From assembly GCA_036268995.1 (NCBI GenBank), contig DATATB010000008.1:1-45369 (forward strand): DNA of 45,369 bases, in the 5' to 3' direction. This document shows positions 10,101 to 18,070 of the stretch, piece after piece. This stretch comes from DATATB01 sp036268995 (GTDB lineage Bacteria > Planctomycetota > Planctomycetia > Pirellulales > PNKZ01). The translations under genes and the position numbers were made by a program. A model generated the notes under the pieces. The model did not search any database. It saw only the letters and a list, made by a program, of their open reading frames with translations, and was not told the DNA's origin. The first letter of the stretch is position 1. Every line of letters begins with the position of its first letter.

Positions 10101-12448
10101 TGAATCCAATTCCGCAGGATCGCGTAGGTTGTCTCGCCCGCCTTCGTTAGTTGCCCGCCCATGTGCGGCGAGCCGGCCGAAGCCTTGAGCAGCATCAAGC
10201 TGTCGTCGGGCGAAACCAGGTTCACGCGCCGCGCGGCCAGATCGTCGGTCAAGGCTCGCACGTCGTAAATCGGATCGTAGCCGCGCAAGCTGAGCTTGAA
10301 GCCGTTCTTGCCGTTGGCCGCTCCGTGGCACGTGCCGGCGTTGCAGCCCAGCTTCGAGAGCAGCGGCGCCACGTCGTGCACATAATCGACCGGCTCGGGG
10401 CTGGCCATGGCCGACACGCTCACCGGCACGCTGATCGATTGGCCGGCCAACTCCAGCCGCAGCACTGCCTGGCCATCGGCCCGCGGCTGCACCAGCCCAT
10501 TGGCGGCGACTTCGACCAGCGGCTTGCTGAGCTGCGCGTGTACAATGCGCGTGACGTCAGTCGTTTCGCCGTTGTTCAATTTGCCGGTTACCAGCAGTTG
10601 CACGTAGTCGAAGCGACTGCCGAAGTCGATCTTAGCCGGCTGCACGTCCAAGCCCACGAGCTTGGTTCCGGCCGGCAGCGATTCGCTGCTCACCGTGTCG
10701 ATCGTTCGCGTCAGCGGCGACGAACCAGCCAACGCCTTGGCAGCCGCGGCCGGCGAAAGCGGCGCGGGCTGAAAATCCTTGACCAGTTTCGCCTGCTCAA
10801 CGTCCAGCAGCCGCACCACGCCGTCGGCCCCGGCGGCCGCCACGCGCTTGCCCTGCGGATCAAATGCCACGGCATAGATTGCCGAGGCGGGAACCTCGAC
10901 GCGCGCCAACAGCTTGACGCCCTTTTCGCGGTACTTGGTCAGAAGCTCTTTTTCCGACGGCGTACGGCTGTTGGGCACCTTGCCCATCACGGCTTTCACG
11001 TCGTCCGGCACGTCGGCATCGTAGTCGAAACTGCACACCACAATCTCGCCGGCGCCGTTCAGGCTGCTCGCACAAGCGATGCGCTTGCCATCGGTGCTGA
11101 AGCGCACCGAAAACACGCGACCGCTCATCGGAAACAGATCCATCAGCAGATTGGCGTCGTCGCCAATCACGCGCTTGGCCTCGCGGAAGATGCGATACAC
11201 CTTGGGCGTGCCGTCCGAACCGCCAACCACCATCAAGTCGAACTTGGGATGCCGGCTCAACGACTGAATGCCCCCCTTGAGCACGCCCGGCGTGATCGAC
11301 GTCACATTGTCGACAAACCGCTGCGTGGCCACCTCGGTGAGCTTGACGGTCATGTCGCGCGCCACCGAAACGACGTGCGACCCGTCGACCGAAAAGGTCG
11401 TTTCGCGTACCCAATCGCTATGCGCACCTTGCGTGAGCACCTGCTCGCCGGTCTGGGCGTTGATCGCCCGCACCGTGTTCTCGTCGATGTCGCCGCAGCC
11501 GAAGGCCACGAGCTTGCCGTCGGGCGACCAACTGGCCCCGTACAGCGTATTGAAGGTCACGGCCTTGGAAATCAATTGCTTGCGGGCGGCAACGTCCCAG
11601 ATTTGCACTTCGCCCATCCGGCCGGGCAAACCACCGGTTGCAGCCAGCCGTTTGCCGTCTGGCGAAAACCGCACCGACTCGATCCGCTCGCTCTTGCCAA
11701 CCAGCCGGGCCACGAGCTTAGAACTGGCCGCATCCACCAACAGCACTTCGTGGAAACCAGCCACGGCCAGCAACTTGCCGTCGGGCGAGTAATCCAGCGA
11801 GGTGATCACCGGCGGCCGCGAATAAACGGGCGGATGCTGCATGTCGTACTGCGGACCGGCAAAGGCGGCCGAGTCGTCGTGCGCACCCTGGGCAATCCAG
11901 CGGGTAATCAAGGCAATGTCGCCGGCAGACAAGGCCGGCTTTTCCTTGGGCATTTCGGCTTTGCCGTCGTGCGGGGTAATCTGCTCGATCAAATTGCTGG
12001 CCGCCGGGTCGCCGGCCTTGATCGCCGCATCGCCACTCTCGCCACCGGCCAACAGCTTGTCGAAGCTGGTCATCACGAACTGGCCGCCCGCCTTGGCGGG
12101 TTGATGGCAGCCGTGGCAATTGGCCTGCAAAACGGGACGCACTTCCCGCCAATAGCTCACCGCCGGGCCGCTGGCCTGAGCCGGCTTGGTCGCGGCCGGC
12201 TTCGTCGCGGCCGGCGCCTTGGCAGTCGGTGCAGGGGCGGCCTTCTGTGCAGGCGCCTTCGCGGCCGGAGCCTTAGGGGGTTCGGTTGCCGCGGCGATGC
12301 TCGCGGTCAAAGCGACGAAACCGCTGGCGATCACCAGCCCGAGCGAGCCATTCACCAGCAATGCCTTGCGGCGAGCCGGGAGCGTTAGCGACTGGAGGAC
12401 CCGCGATCGGAGGAGCAATGCAGACCAACGTGAAGTTTTCAGCGGCAT
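7142..12448 (-). CDS. Giant exported protein: cytochrome c-like, WD40, Big2-like, PSD1/DUF1549 and DUF1553 domains
   Basis: About 1768 residues. In order: a basic N-region and hydrophobic signal segment; a long Ala/Lys/Pro linker; a PSC1-type cytochrome c domain with CHGCH (about residues 111-115) and MPK; WD40-type repeats (about 205-560, several SPDGK signatures); a Big2-like domain; a second haem-like motif with unusual CX4CH spacing (CNAGTCH, about 702); DUF1549 (about 890-1130); and DUF1553, whose C-terminal part is split by a coiled coil (about 1370-1460) and a beta-rich insert before the terminal AAQDLAWALVNSPAFLFNH. The family is planctomycete-typical, with a presumed periplasmic redox or polysaccharide role that is unproven. 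It probably forms an operon with DUF1501. The frame opens at a TTG at 12466; I prefer the ATG at 12448. The signal region contains a dispersed repeat (12371-12399). Confidence 0.9.
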   Translation of the reverse strand: MPLKTSRWSALLLRSRVLQSLTLPARRKALLVNGSLGLVIASGFVALTASIAAATEPPKAPAAKAPAQKAAPAPTAKAPAATKPAATKPAQASGPAVSYWREVRPVLQANCHGCHQPAKAGGQFVMTSFDKLLAGGESGDAAIKAGDPAASNLIEQITPHDGKAEMPKEKPALSAGDIALITRWIAQGAHDDSAAFAGPQYDMQHPPVYSRPPVITSLDYSPDGKLLAVAGFHEVLLVDAASSKLVARLVGKSERIESVRFSPDGKRLAATGGLPGRMGEVQIWDVAARKQLISKAVTFNTLYGASWSPDGKLVAFGCGDIDENTVRAINAQTGEQVLTQGAHSDWVRETTFSVDGSHVVSVARDMTVKLTEVATQRFVDNVTSITPGVLKGGIQSLSRHPKFDLMVVGGSDGTPKVYRIFREAKRVIGDDANLLMDLFPMSGRVFSVRFSTDGKRIACASSLNGAGEIVVCSFDYDADVPDDVKAVMGKVPNSRTPSEKELLTKYREKGVKLLARVEVPASAIYAVAFDPQGKRVAAAGADGVVRLLDVEQAKLVKDFQPAPLSPAAAAKALAGSSPLTRTIDTVSSESLPAGTKLVGLDVQPAKIDFGSRFDYVQLLVTGKLNNGETTDVTRIVHAQLSKPLVEVAANGLVQPRADGQAVLRLELAGQSISVPVSVSAMASPEPVDYVHDVAPLLSKLGCNAGTCHGAANGKNGFKLSLRGYDPIYDVRALTDDLAARRVNLVSPDDSLMLLKASAGSPHMGGQLTKAGETTYAILRNWIQNGARLDAASPRVARITISPQNPVIPRAGGRQQMRVLATYADGSIRDVTEEAFVETGNSEVATHSRYALMTAVRRGEAPVLARFEGSYAATTLTVMGDRSGFVWKQPETWGKIDELVAAKWKRMKILPSGVCSDIEFLRRVSLDLTGLPPTAEQVQAVLKDSRPMAQKRAELIDRMVGSKEYIDHWTNKWADLLQVNRKFLGPQGAMAFRQWIRGQVANNTPYDKFVYSILTASGSNRENPASSYFKILRDPTPTMENTTHLFLAVRFNCNKCHDHPFERWTQDQYYQTSAYFAQVGLKTDPASKGATIGGTAVEGAKPLYEVVFDAKAGDVKHDRTGQVTPPKFPFPAKNKAAASAPRREQLAAWITSTDNQYFARSYVNRLWGYLFGVGIIEPIDDIRAGNPASNPELLDYLTGEFIRSNFDVRHMIKLMVSSRTYQLEFVTNRWNSDDRINYSHALARRLPAEVLYDTVYTAMGATSQFPGVKAGTRAAELPDSGVELPSGFLATFGRPPRESACECERSSGLQLGPVMALISGPTIAEAIADPKNAIATLVAKEKDDRKLVNDIFLRVMNRPATDREIEASLSSMKTLDADHHKLVTALAQREAAVAVLRVEQEKQRVAAMAQAQKDVDEHEKAIAPQVAEAAKRHAAEIVRLEGELKKVEAATDTRQVAWEKKQSSTVEWIPLRPSQVRTPEQLKATVLADRSVYVESHGKVPKRYKGPIVVNVPTQLRGITAIRLEALADERLPGGGPGRAGGNFVLTQFQVTATSLSNAKQSQTLVLERPQADFSQEGFPVGNALNVNPNAGTGWAVSPATGSTHWAVFQLKEPVGYEGGTQLSFRLLHSFRDAVYLLGRFRVSVAIAKLPVPLGLPEDLQSALAIPAAERDKAQQQQLTKYYRGIDSDLRTANTALAEARRPLPTDPKLVQLREQLELVSRAVPPDTKLMQLREDVKMSTAQLANRRLTAAQDLAWALVNSPAFLFNH
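12371..12399. repeat. Dispersed repeat copy inside the PSD1 gene's leader
   Basis: A 29-bp sequence matching 45331-45359 at 27 of 29 positions. Read on the minus strand in the gene's frame it gives L-Q-S-L-T-L-P-A-R, part of the n-region before the hydrophobic segment. The other copy is intergenic. Confidence 0.8.
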
Positions 12449-12946
12449 AGGATGGTTCGTATTCAATAGGGTTCTATAGAATCGAGATTAAGAGGAAAGC
12501 GGCAAGAGTCGATCGTCTGGTTTGACAGCGGCACGGGATCCGAACTTCCCAACCCACTGGCCCAGTGCGGCAGCAGCAACAGGTGGTTGCGACTGCGAGT
12601 GGCCTCAAAGGCAAGGGACCCTTCGTCTCCGACGATTTTCCACGTACACATGCACGTCGAGTGGGTAATGCCGGTCTGCCCGTCCCGCATGGGGACCAAC
12701 AGTAGCCAGACGACATTGTCCGGCGGGCGACATTATTATCCGGCGGCCCACGCTGGGCTGCCCGGAGGGCGAGGTAGGCAGGTTGGAAAAACAACAGGTG
12801 CGCACCCGGCTAGCGGGCCGCCCCACGAAGCTGGCTTTATCCTGGCAATAAATCGCTCGTTTGTCAATAAAAATAACAAAACTGCCGATCGGGTCGGGCG
12901 CTGGCAAAAAACAAGCGAAAAAACGAGGTGCGCCCCCAGCCGGGCG
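12449..12946. other. Non-coding stretch upstream of the giant PSD1 gene
   Basis: No credible gene. It must hold the promoter of the PSD1/DUF1501 operon, but no clear promoter was recognised. The only AT-rich patch is about 12857-12890. The end next to the kinase gene carries a weak terminator-like hairpin. Confidence 0.55.
12918..12946 (-). terminator. Possible terminator of the kinase-DUF1080 gene
   Basis: Directly after the stop, a short CGCCC/GGGCG stem is followed, seven bases on, by six T on the minus strand, and by another T-run further on. The stem is short and the spacing is poor, so this is tentative. Confidence 0.4.
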
Positions 12947-15316
12947 TTACTGCGGTCCGATCGGCTCCAGCAGCATGGAGCGGATGACAAGTTCCGCGTT
13001 CATCGATTGCAGGGCGATGCGGCCCTTGGTGTGGTTCAGCTGCGTGACGTGATTGACCTTGGCCTGATTAAAAAGCACGGTCACGCTGTCGCCCTGGCAA
13101 ATGCATTCGAGCTTGTTCCACTGGCCGAGCGGAAGCTCATATTTCTGTCGGGGCCGCTGCCCGGGCCCAGCTCCGGCGGTCATATTGCAACCCAGCCCCC
13201 GCACGGCCGCGCCCGCAATGTTCATCAAAGGCTGGCCGGGGGTATAAAACGTGTTCGAACGCTTGCCGACCCGAGTCTCCACGATGCGACGTTCGCCTTC
13301 CACTTCCAATGTGAAGCGGCTGCCCATCGTGTTAAGCGGAATTAAATCGCCGGTGTGCCCCTCAGCAATAACACAGCGCAAGCCCACCGGCCACAAGTCG
13401 CGCACGACCGGCTCGGTGCCCTGGCAATGCAAGATCACGCCGCTGTCGCGGAACGGGTCTTCGTCTTCGTTCCAGATCTTCGTTCCCCACTTGTATTCGA
13501 TGGTCAGCCGATAGTTGCGATATTCCTGTTTCGTGATCAGCACGCCCTTGAGCCTGCCGGTGACGTGCAACTCACCGCGCGCCGCGCGAAACACATGGTC
13601 GGCCGCCGGCGGGACGCTCTGCGGATTGCCCGGCTGCTTGCCGGTCGGCTGCTTGCCATGCAGCGCTTTGCCTTGCGGCGGCTTGTGCGCAGGCGGAGCC
13701 GTATTGCCGTCAGGAAACTCCGCAAAAACGTGAGTAAATCCGGCGAGCCCGAATCCGTTGAATAGCCGCACCGCCGGACCCAATGGTTGAGCCACCGGCG
13801 GCCGATTCGCTGGCCGAGCAACGGGTGATGCCGCCGTTGCCACTTGCGGCATGGTCCCCGCTTGCGGCGCCGTTGCCATCTGGGGCTTCGCCGCCGATGG
13901 TAGTGGTGGCGGCGATACGGTTGGCTGGGTGCTCGCGGAGGCGACGGGTGTGGACGTGGGGGCGGTCGGCGCGGGATTGACCGCCGCGACCGGGGCTGGA
14001 GCCGGCGCCGGCCCGGAAAACATGGCGTCGCTATATTTCAAGGCCACCGCCACCAGGATCGGCGCCACGATGGTGGCAAACACTGTGCCCGCCACCTTGA
14101 GCGCCACGTGGTCCGTAATCGGCTTCGGCGCGACCGTGTTGCCCGATTTCATCATCACGGTCGACGCCTGCGCGGCATTGCCCGACGAGCCGGATGTGCG
14201 CTCCATGCCCGGCAATCCCTCGGGCGCGCCCATCGGTACCCACACAGCCGTAGCGACCGGTGGCTCCGGCTTGCCAAGTGGCGGCGGCACCACTGCTGCC
14301 GTGCCCCGCAGTCGCGCGAGCTCGCTGGCGACTTCGTCCATCGTCTGATAGCGATCTTCAGGCCGCTTGGCCACCATCTTCAGATAGATGCGATCCAGTG
14401 CTTCCGGCACTTCGGGCCGCACGCTGCGTAGCGTCGGCGGCTGCTGCGTGCGATGGGCCAGCAGCTTATCCACCGGCGAATTGCCGCCAAACATCGTCCG
14501 CCCGGCTACGAGCGTGAACAGCGTGCAGCCCAAGCCGTAGATATCGGCGCGGGCGTCGGCTTGCTGGATGTCGGTACCCTGCTCCGGGGCCATATAATCG
14601 ATCGTGCCCAGCACCTGGCCTGCGGAAGTCAGCCCGGTATCGACGGCCTCGGCCGTCAGCCGGGCCAGGCCGAGGTCCAAAATCTTGACCATTCCCTCGT
14701 GGTCGAGCAGCAGGTTTGCGGGCTTCACGTCGCGATGGATCACGCCGTGCTGATGGGCGTACGACAGCCCGCGGGCGGCTTGCAGCATATAGTCGACAAC
14801 CGCGTCCAGCGGCAGGCCGCGTTTGTCCTTGACAAGCGATTGCAAATCTTTGCCGTCGATATATTGCATGACCAGGAAGTGCAGGCCGGCCGCTTCGTCG
14901 GCGTCGAACGCCATGACGATATTCGGATGCTCGAGCCGTGCAGCGACCTGTACCTCACGTTGAAAGCGCTCGACGGCCTCGGGCGAGCTGAGCGCCGCGC
15001 GCGGCAGCACCTTGATGGCGACGGTGCGCCGCATGAGTTTGTGGGCCGCCTTGAAGACCTGGCCCATGCCGCCCGCGCCGATCTTATCCAGCACCAGGTA
15101 CTGGCCCAGCACCAATTGCTTCGTCCGGCCGGAAAAGGCTGCGCTGGCTTGCAGCGGTGTCAGCTTGCCCCGTTTGACCAGTTCGCGGGCCAGGTCCTGG
15201 GTAGCCGTCGCACTGCGATTGGAGGCCGACCCTTGCCGAACAGCCTGAATTTCGTCAGCCGAAAGGACCCCATTCTCGACGAGGTCGTGGGCAAACTGTT
15301 CGACCGCCAACGGCAT
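12947..15316 (-). CDS. Transmembrane Ser/Thr protein kinase fused to a DUF1080 (3-keto-disaccharide hydrolase-like) domain
   Basis: 789 residues. Residues 1-70 are the N-terminal helical module common to planctomycete kinases (LARELVKRGKLTPLQA). A complete Hanks-type kinase follows: glycine loop GAGGMGQV, K102, E in the C-helix, HRD 194-196, DLG 214-216 (Leu instead of Phe, frequent in these bacteria) and APEQ. A Pro-rich linker leads to one membrane span (about 408-426). An Ala/Pro/Thr-rich stalk then leads to a C-terminal DUF1080 domain (about 540-789; signatures DSGVILHCQG and GQWNKLECICQGD). I infer an active cytoplasmic kinase with an external domain related to sugar-acting or sugar-binding proteins, as a carbohydrate sensor might have. 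The frame opens at a GTG at 15325; the ATG at 15316 is preferred. Confidence 0.92.
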   Translation of the reverse strand: MPLAVEQFAHDLVENGVLSADEIQAVRQGSASNRSATATQDLARELVKRGKLTPLQASAAFSGRTKQLVLGQYLVLDKIGAGGMGQVFKAAHKLMRRTVAIKVLPRAALSSPEAVERFQREVQVAARLEHPNIVMAFDADEAAGLHFLVMQYIDGKDLQSLVKDKRGLPLDAVVDYMLQAARGLSYAHQHGVIHRDVKPANLLLDHEGMVKILDLGLARLTAEAVDTGLTSAGQVLGTIDYMAPEQGTDIQQADARADIYGLGCTLFTLVAGRTMFGGNSPVDKLLAHRTQQPPTLRSVRPEVPEALDRIYLKMVAKRPEDRYQTMDEVASELARLRGTAAVVPPPLGKPEPPVATAVWVPMGAPEGLPGMERTSGSSGNAAQASTVMMKSGNTVAPKPITDHVALKVAGTVFATIVAPILVAVALKYSDAMFSGPAPAPAPVAAVNPAPTAPTSTPVASASTQPTVSPPPLPSAAKPQMATAPQAGTMPQVATAASPVARPANRPPVAQPLGPAVRLFNGFGLAGFTHVFAEFPDGNTAPPAHKPPQGKALHGKQPTGKQPGNPQSVPPAADHVFRAARGELHVTGRLKGVLITKQEYRNYRLTIEYKWGTKIWNEDEDPFRDSGVILHCQGTEPVVRDLWPVGLRCVIAEGHTGDLIPLNTMGSRFTLEVEGERRIVETRVGKRSNTFYTPGQPLMNIAGAAVRGLGCNMTAGAGPGQRPRQKYELPLGQWNKLECICQGDSVTVLFNQAKVNHVTQLNHTKGRIALQSMNAELVIRSMLLEPIGPQ

Positions 15317-15467
15317 GACTTGCACCCTATGTTGCGCGTGCGCCAGTCATTCTCGCAACAGGTCAAGTATAGCCGTGCCATTTCCGCCGGCACAACCACC
15401 GTCCGGAATCGGCGGAATTGCCGTAAGGCCCGGCGGCGGCGGGCCTGCAAGGGCACAGGCCAGTTCA

Positions 15468-15734
15468 TCACGTCAGGTGCCGGTAAACGTCGCCACGACC
15501 ACCGATCCGCACGACTAGCACGAGGAGGATGTCGTCGTTGACCTGATAGATGATCCGGTAGCCCCCAACGCGAATACGGTAGAGCGACTCCGCGCCGGCA
15601 AGCTTTTTTGCGCCTGGTGGGCGAGGTACGTCGGCCAGTCGGTCGATTTTCTTGGCAATGCGCTGGCGATGTGCTTTCGGGACCCTTGCCAGCGCGTCGG
15701 CGGCAGATGCTTTAAGTTCGACACGATACCTCAT
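15468..15734 (-). CDS. RelE/ParE-type toxin
   Basis: 88 residues with the RelE-fold pattern: basic N-terminal helix (ALARVPKAHRQRIAKKIDRLAD), a central LYRIRVGGYRIIYQVND core and a final strand ending in IGGRGDVYR. RelE-type toxins cut mRNA on the ribosome, while ParE relatives poison gyrase. The conserved arginines in YRIRVGGYR favour RelE/YoeB-like chemistry. The length is normal. It starts 21 bases after the stop of the antitoxin gene on the same strand, the standard antitoxin-first order. It is expected to be neutralised by, and to co-repress with, the neighbouring antitoxin. Confidence 0.88.
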   Translation of the reverse strand: MRYRVELKASAADALARVPKAHRQRIAKKIDRLADVPRPPGAKKLAGAESLYRIRVGGYRIIYQVNDDILLVLVVRIGGRGDVYRHLT

Positions 15735-15755
15735 GCCGCTACTGTAGCCGCCGCA

Positions 15756-16004
15756 CTATTTGAGCCCCAACTTCTTTTTCAGTTGCGCCCAAGGGATGCT
15801 TTTCTTCTCTTTCAGCGCCTGTTTGGCCAGGGCCAGGTCCATTTGATCTTCGAGCGCTTCGAGCAGGTCCAGGTCATCGACTGGCACGAGCACGGCAACT
15901 CGCTTGCCGTGCCGGCTAATGACGATCCGCTCGCCGGAGTACGCGACCGTATTCAGCGCGTCCGAAAAATCATGGCGAATCCGGCTGGCTTCCAAGGTCT
16001 TCAC
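15756..16004 (-). CDS. Phd/YefM-type antitoxin
   Basis: 82 residues. The N-terminal half fits the Phd/YefM DNA-binding fold (LEASRIRHDFSDALNTV, then GERIVISRHGKRVAVLVPVDDL). The C-terminal half is charged and likely disordered until it wraps the toxin. The start is GTG at 16004; no strong Shine-Dalgarno is visible. Antitoxins of this family bind operator repeats in their own promoter, and such repeats are present at 16021-16050. It is paired with the RelE-type toxin immediately downstream. Confidence 0.87.
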   Translation of the reverse strand: MKTLEASRIRHDFSDALNTVAYSGERIVISRHGKRVAVLVPVDDLDLLEALEDQMDLALAKQALKEKKSIPWAQLKKKLGLK

Positions 16005-16020
16005 AGGGGCCGCCTTTGCA

Positions 16021-16050
16021 ATTGTACAAATCGTTCAATTTGTTCAATTG
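16021..16050 (-). promoter_or_regulatory. Toxin-antitoxin promoter with overlapping operator repeats
   Basis: On the minus strand, TTGAAC (16042-16047) and TACAAT (16021-16026) are separated by 15 bases, a shortish but plausible -35/-10. The AT-rich block repeats AATTGAAC and is bounded by CAATTG palindromes, the sort of site an autoregulatory Phd antitoxin binds. It lies 17 bases upstream of the GTG start. Confidence 0.5.
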
Positions 16051-16221
16051 TGAGGCCGAATGACCTGCAAGTCAAGAAGGTCCATCGTCCCCGTGTTTGC
16101 GCTCGCGCTATCTGCGCCGGCAGCGTGACCGATCAAGATTCGTTCGGAATAGCTTGAGTGCCGGCGGCGTGACACCCACCAGTGAGCCGCGCACGAAGGA
16201 GAAGGCTCGCGGTTGCCCGTC

Positions 16222-16260
16222 AAGCAAAACAGCCCGCTGACAACGGGTGTCAACGGGCTG
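16222..16260 (-). terminator. Intrinsic terminator of the tRNA-Ala gene
   Basis: On the minus strand CAGCCCG pairs with CGGGCTG, with an inner TTGACACCCGTTGTCAG pairing, followed by TTTTGCTT. It begins eight bases after the tRNA 3' end. Confidence 0.8.
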
Positions 16261-16267
16261 CTGCCAG

Positions 16268-16340
<73 letters not shown>

Positions 16341-16348
16341 GGACAAGC

Positions 16349-16375
16349 AAAAAAAACGGGCCGAGCAATCGGCCC
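16349..16375 (-). terminator. Intrinsic terminator between promoter and tRNA
   Basis: A perfect 7-bp stem, GGGCCGA/TCGGCCC, with a four-base loop. On the minus strand it is followed by CG and then eight T. It lies between the strong minus-strand promoter (16391-16419) and the tRNA-Ala. There is no T-tract in the plus direction, so it is oriented to stop transcription running towards the tRNA. Confidence 0.75.
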
Positions 16376-16390
16376 CGCTAAGGCGACCCT

Positions 16391-16419
16391 ATTCTAAAAA
16401 CGTCGGTGACGATTGTCAA
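16391..16419 (-). promoter_or_regulatory. Strong sigma-70-type promoter of the tRNA-Ala unit
   Basis: On the minus strand TTGACA (16414-16419) and TAGAAT (16391-16396) are separated by exactly 17 bases, close to the consensus. The start of transcription is expected near 16384, about 44 bases upstream of the mature tRNA. Confidence 0.75.
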
Positions 16420-16546
16420 AGCGGGTAATCCGCTCCGGTGTGGTCCGTCCTTGGTTGCCGCAGTCCGCTGATAGCGGTTGCCCAAATTGCGGTGGCGGGC
16501 GATGATGGCAAGGCACCGACGCCGCTGCCCTGCTGCTCGATCCACG

Positions 16547-18055
16547 ATGGCCGACACCGACCCGCAAGAAGCACAACAAAAGAGCTACGACGCGGTGGTC
16601 GTCGGCGCGGGGCCCAATGGCCTGGCGGCCGGCATAGTGCTGGCCCAGCATGGGCTGGCCGTGCTGATCATCGAGGGCGATGCGGAAATTGGCGGCGGCA
16701 TGCGTTCGCGCGAGCTGACGCTGCCCGGCTTCGTACACGACGTCTGCTCGGCCATCCATCCGATGGCGGCCCTGTCGCCGCTGTTTCAAACGCTGCCGCT
16801 GGCCGAGCACGGCCTACGATGGATCGAGCCGCCCGCATGCCTGGCCCATCCCCTGGACGTCGGCCCGCCGGCGATCGTCCGCCGATCGCTCGAAGAAACG
16901 GCCGGCGGCATGGGCGAAGACGGTGAAGCCTGGACGCGATTGTTCGGCCCGCAGGTGGAAGCCGGCCAGAAATTGGTGCCGGAATTGCTCGGGCCGGCGC
17001 ATTGGCCTAGCGACGTGGGCATGGCCTGGCGGTTCGGCCGGCTGGCAATTCAGTCGGCTTGCCGGCTGATCGATGGGCACTTCAAGCAGCCGCAAGCTCG
17101 GGCCGCATTGGCCGGGATGGCCGCCCATTCGTTTTTGCCGCTGGAAGATCGGGCCAGCTCGGCGATCGGGCTGATGCTGACGATCGCGGCGCACCTGGTT
17201 GGCTGGCCGCTGCCCGAGGGAGGCTCGCGGCGGCTGGGCGAGGCGCTGGCCGCGCACTTTCGTTCGCTGGGCGGCGAAATCGTCACCGGCCGGCCGGTCG
17301 CATCGCTCGACGCATTGCCGCCGGCCCGGGCCGTACTGCTGGACGTCACGCCGCGGCAACTGCTGCGGATCGCAGGCACGCGACTTTCGCCGCGTTATCG
17401 CCGACGGTTGGGCCGCTACCGCTACGGGCCCGGGGCTTACAAGGTCGATTGGGCCCTCGATGGCCCGATTCCTTGGCGCGCTGCCGAGTGCCTGCATGCG
17501 GGCACGGTGCACGTCGGCGGCACGTTCGAAGAGGTGGCCGCGGCCGAGCGCGTGGCATTTCGCGGACAGGTGCCGCAGCGGCCCTTCGTGCTGGTGGCGC
17601 AGCAAAGCCTGTTCGACGCCAGCCGAGCGCCGGCCGGACGCCACACGGCCTGGGGCTATTGCCACGTGCCGCACGGCTGCGAGTTCGACATGACCGAGCG
17701 GATCGAAAGCCAGATCGAGCGGTTCGCGCCGGGCTTTCGCCAGCGGATTCTGGCCCGGCACGTGATGCCGCCGGCGCGGCTCGAGCAGTACAACCCGAAT
17801 TACGTGGGCGGCGACATTAGCGGCGGCGTGAACGACCTGTGGCAACTGCTGGCCCGGCCGGTGGCCAGCCGCGTGCCGTACGCCACGAGCGACCCAGCCG
17901 TTTTTATTTGCTCGTCATCGACGCCGCCGGGCGGTGGCGTGCACGGCATGTGCGGCTATCACGCGGCGCTGGCCGTTTTGCAGCGGCAATTTGGGCGCAC
18001 GCCGATGCTGCTGGCGAGCCAGCCCCACGGACCGCAGTCCGTGGGCTTCGATTGA
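16547..18055 (+). CDS. FAD-dependent phytoene desaturase-like oxidoreductase (COG1233 type)
   Basis: 502 residues. The dinucleotide-binding motif VVVGAGPNGLAAGIVLAQ comes right at the N-terminus and is followed by the GGGMRSRELTLPGFVHD segment typical of phytoene dehydrogenase-related flavoproteins (COG1233). The C-terminal FAD-contact region is PYATSDPAVFICSSSTPPGGGVHGMCGYHAA. The substrate is unknown; no carotenoid genes flank it, so a true desaturase role is not supported. The ATG at 16547 puts the Rossmann motif near residue 17. The frame opens earlier, at a TTG at 16478, with an Arg-rich stretch that looks non-native. The last ten residues come from a dispersed palindrome (18024-18045), so the natural C-terminus may have been rewritten. 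It lies alone on the plus strand. Confidence 0.85.
   Translation: MADTDPQEAQQKSYDAVVVGAGPNGLAAGIVLAQHGLAVLIIEGDAEIGGGMRSRELTLPGFVHDVCSAIHPMAALSPLFQTLPLAEHGLRWIEPPACLAHPLDVGPPAIVRRSLEETAGGMGEDGEAWTRLFGPQVEAGQKLVPELLGPAHWPSDVGMAWRFGRLAIQSACRLIDGHFKQPQARAALAGMAAHSFLPLEDRASSAIGLMLTIAAHLVGWPLPEGGSRRLGEALAAHFRSLGGEIVTGRPVASLDALPPARAVLLDVTPRQLLRIAGTRLSPRYRRRLGRYRYGPGAYKVDWALDGPIPWRAAECLHAGTVHVGGTFEEVAAAERVAFRGQVPQRPFVLVAQQSLFDASRAPAGRHTAWGYCHVPHGCEFDMTERIESQIERFAPGFRQRILARHVMPPARLEQYNPNYVGGDISGGVNDLWQLLARPVASRVPYATSDPAVFICSSSTPPGGGVHGMCGYHAALAVLQRQFGRTPMLLASQPHGPQSVGFD
18024..18045. repeat. Dispersed 22-bp palindrome overlapping the end of a gene
   Basis: Near-perfect palindrome, one base different from the perfect copy at 3458-3479. 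In the flavoprotein frame it encodes P-H-G-P-Q-S-V-G, three codons before the stop. Confidence 0.8.
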
Positions 18056-18070
18056 GTTAAGGCGCGCGCG

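Noticed and set aside
7421..12388. Two long plus-strand open frames (7421-10150 and 10151-12388) opposite the giant PSD1 gene
   Set aside because: Their residues show no domain, and the opposite strand encodes a clear multi-domain family. Long antisense frames are expected at this GC content.
14660..14690. DLG instead of DFG in the second kinase, as a sign of inactivation
   Set aside because: DLG is common in active bacterial kinases; K102, HRD and the glycine loop are intact.
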